From NCBI GenBank assembly GCA_964036195.1, contig OZ038460.1, forward strand, positions 11,783,504 through 11,847,503: DNA of 64,000 nucleotides, read 5' to 3'. A program made the position numbers and the translations under genes. This DNA is from Sphaerolaimus hirsutus (taxonomy: Eukaryota > Nematoda > Chromadorea > Monhysterida > Sphaerolaimidae). The stretch's first letter is position 1; each line of letters opens with the position of its first letter. Positions 11,234-22,281 of this stretch are shown here, piece after piece. Under the pieces are notes generated by a model. That model saw nothing but the letters and a program-made list of their open reading frames with translations, had not been told where the DNA came from and searched no databases.

Positions 11234-11943
11234 TAGGGATGGCCAAGGGTTTTTTTCAAAGGTGTTTTTCTAATAAAAAGTTTTATTTTTTTTAAACCCG
11301 ACCATCGAAACCGTTGTTTTTTTTTAAAAACTTGGCCGAAATTTTGTGTACTAAGCACTAGGTATTTTGCAATTTTTTTGCGCGCAAGCGCGCAATTTCA
11401 CCTGCACGTTATTATTTGTGGTGGTTTTCATTGGTTTTAAGGCATTTTTAGTGTAAAAGCTTCCATTTGTCTGTACTATTATGTCATATTAAGCCATGCC
11501 ATGCTAGTGTAGTATATAATATACGGCCAATGTGCCCCCACACACTTGTACAGTGTGAAACATCACTGCCAATGTGTTAGTCTTCTATTGTAATTTTAAA
11601 AAAAACTAATTTAAACACTATTCCATGGCCAACTTCACTTGAAGTCACGAACATTTGACAAAAGCCGATATACGTAATAAGCCGACATAAAACGGATATT
11701 TTTGACAGAAATCACCACTTATAATGCTATCCCATGACTCTAAAGCCATTATATGGCTATATATTACATCATAACGTACTGTCACCTGTCTGATTTACCT
11801 GTATATGTTGACTCATGAGTCATGACCATATCTGGGAGCTTTTGAAAAAACGGTTTTATTTTAAAATAAAACTCTTTTTTTTGAAAAAAACGGGGTTTTT
11901 TAAACCCTTGACGTTGAAAAAAAACTTTTTTCGGCCATCCCTA
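11234..11943. mobile_element. hAT-type MITE (TAGGGATGGCC termini), 8-bp duplication
   Basis: Begins TAGGGATGGCC, ends GGCCATCCCTA, flanked by GCGACACC at 11226-11233 and 11944-11951. Subterminal regions are T-rich or A-rich (TTTTTTTAAACC and complement), with a CGCGCAAGCGCG palindrome inside. 710 bp, non-coding. It shares interior motifs with 19750-20421. Confidence 0.88.
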
Positions 11944-11951
11944 GCGACACC

Positions 11952-12736
11952 TAATTCTCGCGAACTCTGTAAGTTTAAAAAAATCGTCATCAATGCATAA
12001 TGCATAAATTCAAAGAGAAGTCCTTGAAACCTAAATATACCCAGATGCGTACGCGTTACACCTGCGTTTCCACACACAGCGCAAAAAGACGCGCAAAATA
12101 TTCTGCCCGTACAAAAACAAATATCAGGATTCTTGGAAACGTGTTTAAAATATAAAAAATATAAAAATAATGTTAAAACTGCCATAAAAAGATAGAAAAT
12201 ATCATGACAAAATAACACAAAACATGACAAAGTATTTAAGTATACCACCCGCGCGTTTCGAATCAGGATCGCAATTAACACTATATCAACTGATGCTTGC
12301 TCTCGACACCAAAACATGACAAATTTACAACCAGAGAAATATCACTAAAAAATGCAGAAGTGCAATAGCAATGGAAAGGCACCGGGGCGCCAGTGTAAAG
12401 AGGGAATTGAGATGCCTGGGTCCTGGCCCTGGGTTCCGTAAAAGAAGACATGAAAAACTGTTTGAGAAGTGAAATCATCAATGATAAGTGAAAAAGTTTA
12501 CTTTTTACTTTACTTGCTGTCCCATTTGAACCCTTAACGATATCCTAAATGTAATTTTCACTGTGACATATTTTATTTGGAAAATCGAAAAGTAGCCATC
12601 GGCAGGGTTGGCAAAATGTCAGAGAAAAAAAAATAATATAAAAATAAAATGGGAAATTTAAGAATAAAATAAAATAAAATGGAAAAAATAAATATTGCAT
12701 AAAAATTTGAAATTTTATATAAAAATTGTAAAATTG
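11952..12736. other. AT-rich spacer, no gene seen
   Basis: Open frames here are short and have no codon bias or recognisable domain. 12600-12730 is a low-complexity AAATAAAAT tract bordering the fold-back element. Confidence 0.5.
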
Positions 12737-13880
12737 TAAACCCCCGTTTACCTAGGTCCGAACGCTTACGAATTTTTGAAAAACGATTCATTCACAGCCC
12801 TCCCCGAAACTTTTTGGGAAAATTCACCCCATACAAAAGATAGCCCAAAGAGTCGTCTAAATGATGTATGGTATGCCCCCCAATGGGCCTCCACACGCTA
12901 GTTGACATCGCATTTTTCGCATGTAAAATGTCAACTCAGAGTCAACTGAAATTTTTCTCAGTTGACTCTAGTTGACAACGTACGCACTAGTGATAATGTC
13001 AACTAGTAAATTTGGGCAGTACAGATATTTGTGTCACTGGCCGAGTCAACTAAAGCATACGCGTATGTTTTTTTGCGTACGCGTATGTTTTTTTGGCATA
13101 CGCGAACGCAGAAAAACGTACGCGTATGCTTTTTTGCGTACTTATACAAATGTTTGCGTACGCGTACACAATTTATGCCTTTTGAATTGCCAAAAGTGTA
13201 AAAGTGAAAAAGTTAATTATGAATGTGATATTATTAGTGTTTTTTATGTCAAATGTGATATGTTGTGATATTTATGATTGTTATTTACTGTTGTTTTTAC
13301 GTTTTTGAATGAAATTTTCCAAATTAGTTTTTTTATTACATATTTATTGAAGACACATACTAAAGTGAAAAATCACACAATCATCGATCTGGATCAAGTA
13401 AACGAACTTTTTTACGAAATTTTACATTTTGAAAAATTGAAATCAACGAAATTAAGTAACAGAAATTGCTGAAAACTTTAAAAAGCAACAATTTTAGAAT
13501 TGGAAACAACAAAGTAAAGCGTGTACTACTCGGGTTTATTGACAAGTTTTGAATATTTTGACAAGTTTTGAATTGTTTAAAGAAAAACGAACAACTAAGA
13601 AAAAAACAGATTTAGAAAAGAGAAAGAAAGATTCTTATCAAGTTGTAAAATTTTGAGAGAAATTGCAAACAGAATCTGTTGAACAAAATTTTTTCTGCTT
13701 TTTACTCAGAAATATTTAGATAGTACATTTTAAAAATTAAATTCTGAAAATTTATAAATGTTGTTGTTGTGGTTTTGTGTTTGCCAATTTTTCTCTAGAA
13801 ATCACGCTATCATGGAAATCATGGTCTATCTATTTACTAGCGACTAAAAAGAAGAATTCTAATTTTAAGAATAGAAAAAA

Positions 13881-14146
13881 TACTGTATTACCTGTAATTA
13901 CCCGTATACCCCCAGTGTAGTGTAAAGATAACATGATGATGCATGACTGAGTGACGTTAGCGCAGGGGGTATAAATATATACTATGTCATTGATTGATTT
14001 CTCTATTTAATTAATTGATTTTCATATTTCTCAGTATGTAGAATTTCACAAAATTTCTGCCGAAAAAATAACCCCCCCTCTAATTAACCTGAAAATATGC
14101 TGGCAAAATAATGAAGCCCCTGCGGGTATTTTTAGGTGATACAGTA
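13881..14146. mobile_element. Diverged CGAAATACCCC-type MITE nested in Harbinger element
   Basis: TACTGTATTACCTGTAATTA at the left and GGTATTTTTAGGTGATACAG at the right form imperfect inverted termini. AACCCCCCCTCTAATTAACC in the interior is typical of the family. Confidence 0.45.
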
Positions 14147-14865
14147 TCTTGAAATGATAATCTTGAAAAACATGAAAAATCTAGTGGGGACATTTTTAAG
14201 TATAGAATATAAGTTGACATTTTCAATTTATAACTTATATAAGCAACATAAATGGCACCATGTAACAGAAAATGTCAACTTATCTGTGTTTACAGTTGCA
14301 GTTGACATTTTCATTTGCAATGTTCATTGAGTTGACTTTTTAGCTGTTTCAAAATTTTCAATAAAAGTGAAAATCGTGATCGAAAATGTCAACTGAGCTG
14401 AAAGTGTACGCTGCATACGCTAGTGTACGTTTTTTTCCAATTCAGTTGACATTAGTGTCATGTGTACGATGTCAAGTACCCAAAATCGTATGCAAACGTC
14501 AAAAAACGTACGCAAAAGTGCGTATTTCCGTCAGTTGACTCAGGGCTCGCCGACTTTCCAAAAGTAACTTTATTTATCCAATTTACATTGTATTTATACG
14601 AAATTTTAGGTACACATAGAGAAAAATAATGCGCATCTTTCATAGAAGAACTTTTTGCAAAGGAACAGTTCAAAAAAGTGTGAGAATTTTTTTTCTTGAA
14701 AATTTCAAAGTCAGTTGACATCGCGTTTTTGGTGTACCATGGGTGCATACGCATACTTGACATCAGTTACGTAGACATTTTGTCAACTTCAAATTTTTTT
14801 CTGCACTTCATGCGTTCAGTAAAGATACATTTCAGGTAATAATTGTACCATCTGATCATGCACAG

Positions 14866-16016
14866 GCAGCGGCACGAGATATTTCAACTACAAGGGATTT
14901 TATTCTGTGATTCTGTTCATTTCTGCGAGTGCTGATTTGCGCGTGCAGTATGTGGACGTTGGGGCGCCTGGCAGTCAGTCCGATTCGGGTGTGCTGCTCA
15001 CGTCGGATTTCGGACAAGACCTGATGTTAGTTTCTGCAACTGTCTAGCTTCAGTTGACATTTGAAAACGTACTTTACTTAAATGTTATTGCAGAAATGGC
15101 AGAATGGTCATGCCGAAAAAGTGCCTACTACCTGGCACCGACCCAGCCGATAACACAAACTACATCCCAAGCTGTTTCATCGGTGACCAGGTGTCAGTCC
15201 CACGCCATGTAAAGTGTAAAGTAAAGTATGAAATGTTAAGTGAAATGTAAAATCAAACAAATCAATCAAATAAAAGGAAAAAGTCAATATTTTTCTGTAT
15301 TTTGCATAAGAATTTACAGTTTCGTTTACATTCAACTTGACATTTTACATTTTACTTTACACTTTACATGGCTTGGAACTGCCCCCCATGCATTCGCAAT
15401 GTCAAAATGGTGTCTCGTGCCATATGTGATTCAAAACAACCCGGCAAACAGGCACTTTAACACCAGGTGACTTATAACAATTACCTGTAATTTATGAATA
15501 AATTAATATTATATTGTTTTACAGACTTTCGCGCGCTAGGAGAACGGTCGAGTGCACTTTTGGAATGCTCGCGGCTCGCTGGAGGATTCTGCTTGGCACC
15601 ATCACCATGGAGCCATCCCGCATCAGCCGAATGGTGATGGTGCTGTGCTCGTTGCATAACTGGCTGCAAGTGACGCGCGGATCGACGATTGCAGACCACT
15701 TCAACGCGCGGGGGGAGGAAATCGAACCGCTGCACGGCGTACCTGATCATCCAAGACTTCGCGACCGAACTGTGAGACTGCTAATTGTCTTTGTTTTCCT
15801 AATTTGCATATACTTAAAAATGTGGTTATTAATAATGTCAACTGCTCCCTGCAGCTAAATTGGCGCGGTGCTATCGACCAACTTATCCAAATTCTGCCGG
15901 TTGATCAGCGATCGTCAGAAGCCATTCGTGAGGCGCGAGCGATGCGTGAAAAAATTAAAGAGTGGATGAAGGAAGGTGAAGGCAGACTGCCGTGGTTGAA
16001 CTGGCAAGATGCCTGA
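14866..16016 (+). pseudogene. PIF/Harbinger DDE transposase, C-terminal part
   Basis: Exons 14866-15025, 15094-15190, 15390-15466, 15525-15771 and 15855-16016 join in frame. Recognisable DDE_Tnp_4 features are GFYSVILFISASADLRVQYV, DVGAPGSQSDSG (second catalytic Asp region), FIGDQ/AFAMS (family GDxAFxL), RLSRARRTVECTFG with the catalytic Glu and AARWRIL, and a C-terminal coiled region ending WLNWQDA. The first exon starts mid-codon, and I could not find the N-terminal exon with the first catalytic Asp or the partner Myb-like gene. The junction 15190/15390 has CAT where CAG is expected at the 3' splice site. The copy is therefore probably inactive, though an unseen upstream exon is possible. 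Confidence 0.8.
15191..15389 (+). mobile_element. Introner-like element inside the Harbinger transposase gene
   Basis: Begins GTGTCAGTCCCACGCCATG and ends CATGGCTTGGAACTGCCCCC followed by CAT. The arms are complementary (TGTAAAGTGTAAAGTAAAG against CTTTACACTTTACA). Its edges coincide with a clean in-frame join of conserved transposase sequence (GDQ then AFAMS). Same family and same length as 3278-3476. Confidence 0.75.
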
Positions 16017-17889
16017 GTTGACGATACACATTCAAAACTTATGTCAAATGATACATTTCTAGGTGAAATGTATCAGTTGACACATTCTTGTACGTTGTCA
16101 GCGTCAACACAGGCATTTTTTTTTCCTAGTTGGATATTTAGGTGTTAAAAATCGAAAACGGTTCCGTTTTTTGAAATTTCTTCTTTTACTTGCTTCAATA
16201 ATTTTAGTATATCAGATTTCACATGCAGTGCGGACATAACTTGCCAGGAAATTTTTTTAAAATTATTGAAGTTTGAAACTTTGAAAAATTCATATCTTTC
16301 TTTTACGTCATGTGATTCTTTCAAAAAAAATACTGCTGTGTTCGCGTTTCTTTCGCCTTTCATTTGGTTATGTTGGCATTATGATGTGATTACGTGTTGC
16401 GCGATCAAAAATAAATTTCTGTTTGAAGAAAAAGATTTTTTATTCTTTCAAAAAAATTTATTACGAATGATAATTAGTACAGAAAAATTCACAGACATTT
16501 ATAGTACATGAAACAACTATCTAATAAACAAGCATTCACACATGTAAACAATAAAAAATTTTTGAATATGGAACATGCAAATAATTTTTAATTTGGTTAT
16601 GCTTCACACAATATATGATAATTAGGTGTCAAAAAATCAGATTAATTATGGTCTATCACATAACACTCTTTAAATCACACAAACTGCATCGTAGAAAGCA
16701 GGGTCAACTCGTTTCTGAGAATGGATTTTTCCAGTTGACTTTTTCAATGAAATACATGAGCTAAATGCCAAAAATATGGGTTAACGCGTATGCTCTTTTA
16801 AAAAAGGCAAGTGGTGAGTGATAATGTCAACTGAAACACTAGTTGACTCTGAGTTGACTCTGAAATGCGATGTCAACTAGCGTGTGGAGGCCCAATATAA
16901 GGCCGCGTGGGCCGTGTAAACGGCCCACACATTTTTTTATACAAAAATGCACTGATCACCTTGCTCCGAACATTTCTTTTTATATGCTTATATTCTGTTT
17001 TTCAAGGCCAGAATTTGGCCATAATACAGAACAGAGTCCTGGCTTAGTGCCAAATGCCATTTCGACGGTTTCTTTCCAGGCAGAAATAAGATTAGGATAT
17101 TTTCAATTTTCACTGTTTTGTATTGCGATCACGATCAGCTGTGATTGTGATCATTTTATCTCCTAATGTGAGATCTATTAACACAGAAAATGCTTCCACC
17201 AGAAAGAGAAATCTTAAGCGGTTTTTTAAAAACCTACACCGCTTAAATTCACCTACCCAAACATTAGAACTTGAGGGGCGAAATTTATTAAACTTAGTAC
17301 ATTTCGTCCGGGGAAGGAAATTAGTAGTAAGTAAAATTTAACAATGTTTAATAAATTTCGCCCCTCAAATTCTAATGTTTGGGTAGGTGAATTTAAGCGG
17401 TGTAGGTTTTAAAAAAACCGCTTAAGATTTCTCTTTCTGGTGGAAGCATTTTCTGTGTTAATAGATCTCACGGTAGGAGATAAAATGATCACAATCACAG
17501 CTGATCGTGATCGCAATACAAAACAGTGAAAATTGAAAATATCCTAATCTTATTTCTGCCTGGAAAGAAACCGTTGAAATGGCATTTGGCACTAAGCCAG
17601 GACTCAGTTCTGTATTATGGCCAAATTCTGGCCTTGAAAAACAGAATATAAGCATATAAAAAGAAACGTTCGGAGCAAGGTGATCAGTGCATTTTTGTAT
17701 AAAAAAATGCGTGGGCTGTTTACACGGCCAACGCGGCCTTATATTGGGGGGCATACCATACATCATTTAGACGACTCTTTGGGCTATCTTTTGTATGGGG
17801 TGAATTTTCCCAAAAAGTTTAGGGGGGGCTGTGAATGAATCGTTTTTCAAAAATTCGTAAGCGTTCGGACCTAGGTAAACGGGGGTTTA

Positions 17890-19201
17890 TACAAATTCAT
17901 ACTTTTGTAAAAATTCTGATTTTTGTAAAGAATGTTTTTTTTGTAAAATGGTTCCATTTTATTATTTTATTGACATTTTGGAATAAAATCAAATACATTT
18001 TTATACGATTTGTATACAAATGATTTTTATAAAACCTACCCTGGCCATCGGCATTTCGTGGCACTGTAGTGTAAACTGGAGCTCTCTCGGTACTTTTAAC
18101 AGCACTAATCCACTATTTTTACCTCCTGCTGATAACACGTCGGTAATGTATTTACACGCGAATAGTGCAGCGTTCGAAGTGTGCGGCAAGTTTTACGCAC
18201 CCCTGTGCGGCACATGTAAAAAAAAAACAAGTCACAGGTTTTATCTTTACGTGACAAAAACACGAGTTATTGTCGATCGATGTTCACCTTGCAGAGAAAA
18301 ATAAAAACGCATCGATTCCCAAACAAATGGGTTTAAAAAACACAGGTAGCAAGCAAGTCGGCCCAAAAACTGCGGGCAAACACGCGCGGGATTTTCAGAT
18401 GTTTGCGATGCAAATGGTCTGAAACACCAATGCCAACACATAAAAGACGAAAATTTATACAGTGTGCACACAATATCCAATACCAATACAATACGCGTAC
18501 ATTGTACGCGATATGGGCAATACCTACGTGATAGCCGACGCGTAAAAGTACACAGAAAAACATGTGTAAAATAGGGTAAACGGTTCGCTCGCACAAAGGC
18601 GAAAGATAGGGGCGAGTGCGGCGTCGCGAACCAAGTAAAGCAAGAGCGCGGCAGACAGCGACAGCGGAAAGGTCGCTATATGTTTGAACCCATTTTACCT
18701 TCCACCTAGCCACCTTCGCGGCCAGGACCGGGTTCCAGTTTTGCAAAAATACAGGTAAATGTTACTGACGAAATCAATTTGTGATTAATTGAAATCACAA
18801 TTAATCAATTAATGAAATATCTATCTACTATGAAAAAAAAATTGTTCGCGGTCGTTATCATTTTTTGAAACGATTTCTTTTGTCACTGCACATTCGCGTC
18901 TCACAAGCTGCAAAGAAAAATTTAAGATACCGTTTACCGCAATTCTACAATTAAAAATGCTCCGTGTTAAATAAATACGATATGCGGCTCCAATCACCGC
19001 GACAGCACAATTTTTCAACATTCAAACAACGCCAGTAAACAAACATTTCAAGGAAAAATTTACATTTTTTACAACCGAATAAACCTCTGAAAAAAACGTC
19101 GTAAATTGAATACCTAGTCCAGAAATGTGTGGAATGTGAAGCCTGAAAATTCTTTCCGGCCAGCCGGCCGATCAAAAGTTCTCTCAATTGTCAAATCGTC
19201 T
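17890..19201. other. Spacer without recognised gene
   Basis: Several open frames up to 137 codons exist, but none shows a domain, codon bias or splice-consistent homology. Composition is mixed, with A/T-runs. Confidence 0.4.
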
Positions 19202-19209
19202 GTCATGAC

Positions 19210-21064
19210 TAGTGATGGAACTGCGCCATGGCGCCCTTTAAGTTCTCTGGCGCCATCGTTTGGAATTGGTGTGCACTCATTGAGGGCTTGAGGCACGCCG
19301 CTGTAGAAAAAAAACAGGAAAAAAACAATGCTGATCCCAATTCCAGTCCCAAAAAGTCAATTCCATTTGAATCCTATTATGAGGTGGTGGTAAAGTGACA
19401 ATTTCATGTTTGCATGAATAACTTGTGAATGAGTGGAGCTATCACAGCCATATTTTCAGCGATCATTTCCTATTTAGTTGTTTGACCTCAAATTTGACAT
19501 GAATCCGACCGCCCAGTGACAAGTTATTCAAAATCTAGAGCATACACCTAGATTGTTGCACCCTGTATAATTTAACCAATTTTATTCTAAAATATGAAAC
19601 CTCACTCTCAATGAATTCAGCGTGTCTTCTAAATTATGCTATTTTGTGTATAAATTCATTTGTTGATGTCAAATCATTTCATTTGAAGGTGGCATAAACA
19701 ACATGTAACAAAAAATGAATGCTGTCAAATATATTTACATGTTCAGAATTAGGGTTGGAAAAAAAAACGTTTTTTTTAACTCGATGTTTTTTTAAACGTT
19801 TTTTTAATAAAAAACGTTGTTTTTTTAAAGCTCCCAGATATGATTTTGTGTCAACATATATAGGTATATCAGACAGTGGCAATACTCTGTGATGTTATAT
19901 ATGACCATATAATGTCTGTGGAGCCATGGGATAGCATTATAAGTGGTGATTTGTGTCAAAAATATCCATTTTTCGTCGACATATTGTTTGTATATTGCCT
20001 TATAGTCAAATGTTTGTGACTTCAGGTAAAGTTTGGTACAGAATAGTGATCAAACAATGTTATAAAAGGAGGTTGTTACTTTGGGAGTGAAGTTACACGC
20101 TGTGGAGGTACATGGAAGCACATTACCTCAATGTTATGTACTACAGCAACATATGACGGCTTATTAACCCATGGTGGCACATAGAAATGGATACTTTGAT
20201 ACTAAAAATGCCACATAACCAATGAAAACAACCACCAATGTCAATTTGTGTGGAATTTGCGAGCTTGTGCGCAAAAATTTTGCAAAATACCTAGTGCTTA
20301 GTACTAAAAATTTCGGCCGATGTTTTTAAAAAAAAAAACATTTCGGACGTCATGTTTTTTGTTTTTTTTAAACGTTGTTTTTTTTAAAAAACGTTTTAAA
20401 AAAAAACTTCGGCCAACCCTATTCAGAATACACACAAAAATAAATAAAACACCAATTCACTGATTCATTATTTGTCTATACCCCACTTGTGTGCAATATT
20501 TGAAAGCTGGTTTTCAATTGAAAAGATGTCAAGTGGTCAAACAACTTTCCCCAACCTAACATTATTGTTTCATATTTACAATGTAAGTATTTCATTAAGC
20601 ATTCAGGAGTCTTTTTGGGAAGAGTTCAAATGCTTGAAAATGCAATTAATTACATGATTGGTCATAATAATTGGTTGATAGTCAGTCATATTTCAGGCTG
20701 GCATTATAGTATGGAAATGTGAAAATTCTAGCAGAATGTAATTCCTCCTTCAACAGCTGAAAAATGTGTACCTCAAGAAAAGAAAATATAAAACACACAT
20801 AGAATTTTTTAAATATGTACATATTTCATGATAAGATACAGTTTCTGTGGCTTTTGAAATACCACTGTGACCCCAATCAAAGTAACCAACAAATAAAAAA
20901 TTATATAACACATTGCTCTCCTACAAATGTTTGGGATGATATAAATGCTGTAATAGGGACTCTTATCTCTTTTTTCAGATGGCGTCATTTTCCCGAAGCC
21001 CTTGTTTGCGCCCAGCACCAATTTCTTGAATGGCGACATTTCTTTTGGCGCTTTTCCATCACTA
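19210..21064. mobile_element. hAT-type element (TAGTGATGGAA termini), 8-bp duplication, with nested copy
   Basis: Begins TAGTGATGGAAC next to GTCATGAC (19202-19209) and ends GCGCTTTTCCATCACTA next to GTCATGAC (21065-21072). The duplication is exact and 8 bp. Subterminal GGCGCC/GGCGAC blocks at both ends. 1855 bp including the nested 672-bp element. No transposase frame recognised. Confidence 0.88.
19750..20421. mobile_element. hAT-type MITE (TAGGGTTGG termini), nested
   Basis: Begins TAGGGTTGGAAAA, ends CGGCCAACCCTA, flanked by TTCAGAAT (19742-19749 and 20422-20429). It inserted into the element at 19210-21064. Interior poly-T/A arms (ACGTTTTTTTTAA). Small relative at 44714-44791; related family at 11234-11943. 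Confidence 0.88.
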
Positions 21065-21583
21065 GTCATGACACACAGCCTAAAAATAAAAAAATGGCCA
21101 TGCGCTGATGCTTCAACCTAGAATTACCAAGCTGCAGCGTACCATTGCACGCGGAATTGCAGTGGCATACATCGATATTCGAAATAAAATATAAATACTG
21201 TCGATACACATTTAAAGCAGTTGACCGATCAGTTCACAGAATAAACCAATATTATTTTCCCACCGCCATTACGCCGCATGCCCAGCCATAAAGCAGAGCT
21301 AGATAAGTTCATTGGAAGATGCTTTATGCAATAGCAATTGTGCCCCGCGCCGTGTACACGAAACTATGTTTTTGCATGCTATGACCGCTCTACAATTTCT
21401 TTTTAAACAGCGTGCGGGATCCTTTAAAACATTTGCATCGATCATTTCTGATAAACACTTATGAAGAAGGAAAAAGTTATTTCTGCCATGATATGGCATC
21501 TCATGTAAATATCTGCAATAGATACATAAATATTTTAATATCTACCGACATATGTAATCATTTACGTCCAATATACCAAGCGC

Positions 21584-22281
21584 CAAGGACGTACCTAGGG
21601 GGGGGGGCACCGCCCCACCGGGGTGAAGGGTGGAAAATCGTTGGCGTTGGCTATGACACTTACTGCAAGGACGTATCCGGGGGGGCGGGGGGGGCTGCAG
21701 CCCCCCCCCCCCCCTTCCCGGGATGAGACCTAAAAAGTCCCGGAAAATGCAACTTTTCATGTATTATTTTTCTATTTTTCTCGAAAATTTTGCGCGCAAG
21801 CGCGCAATGTGTTCCCCATGCATTGTATTTTCAGCGGATCGGTCCCTGTAAACAAAGATTCTCGGAAATGAGCATATTTTTGCGACTTTCGCTGTATATG
21901 TATGCATATTTACATACATATAAAGCGGTTCCTGGCGCTGGCGCCAATGCCAATAACGCCATGGTGTGGCGCCTTTGTATGGCGCTAGCGCCAAAACGCC
22001 TTTCCGTCCCTATATAGGGAAAAAATATAGGGGGGGCTGAGCCCCCCCCCCGTTCGCCGGGCTCCGTAAACAAGCAGCCCCCCCGCTCAAAAATCCTGGA
22101 TACGTCCCTGACTTACTGTAGTAGTTGATACAACTTACTAAATTTTGTAGTAAGTGCAATCAACAACTACAATACGAATCCGGCCATTTCGTTCTACATT
22201 AGCATAATTTTAGCCCCCCCCCCGTTAAACGGGTCCCGTTTACAATACGCCCCACGTTCAATAATCCTGGATACTTCCCTG
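21584..22281. mobile_element. Two hAT-type MITEs, one inserted in the other
   Basis: The inner copy 21666-22110 starts CAAGGACGTATCCGGG and ends CTGGATACGTCCCTG with exact 8-bp duplication ACTTACTG. It splits an outer relative that starts CAAGGACGTACCTAGG (21584) and ends CCTGGATACTTCCCTG (22281), whose flanks match 6 of 8 (CCAAGCGC/CAGAGCGC). The interior has G-run/C-run CTGCAG hairpins, a GCGCGCAAGCGCGC palindrome and a GGCGC-rich segment, as at 10598-10973. Confidence 0.85.

Larger units (their letters stand above)
12885..16893. mobile_element. PIF/Harbinger transposon, 4.0 kb, AAT duplication
   Basis: Terminal inverted repeats: GGGCCTCCACACGCTAGTTG at the left and its complement CAACTAGCGTGTGGAGGCCC at the right, continuing about 30 bp with TGACATCGCATTT. 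Flanked by AAT at 12882-12884 and 16894-16896. The intact right arm of the surrounding fold-back preserves the empty site (minus-strand reading CCCCCCAATATAAGG). It encodes a DDE_4-type transposase C-terminal region at 14866-16016. GTTGACAT/ATGTCAAC motifs recur through the non-coding parts. Confidence 0.9.
12737..17889. mobile_element. Large fold-back (palindromic) element interrupted by a Harbinger element
   Basis: The ends are TAAACCCCCGTTTACCTAGG and its complement. The left arm is 12737-12884 plus 16897-17293 and the right arm is about 17346-17889. The arms are near-identical inverted copies of about 545 bp around a 50-bp centre that includes GGAAGGAAATTAGTAGTAAG. Without the inserted Harbinger element it would be about 1.14 kb. 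No ORF with transposase features. Confidence 0.85.

Noticed and set aside
12885-14865. Search for the N-terminal transposase exon or Myb-like gene of the Harbinger element
   Set aside because: Only short AT-rich frames without a recognisable DDE or Myb motif; not annotated.
16870-17766. Matching frames of ~100 codons on opposite strands
   Set aside because: They are the same sequence read from the two arms of the fold-back element at 12737-17889.
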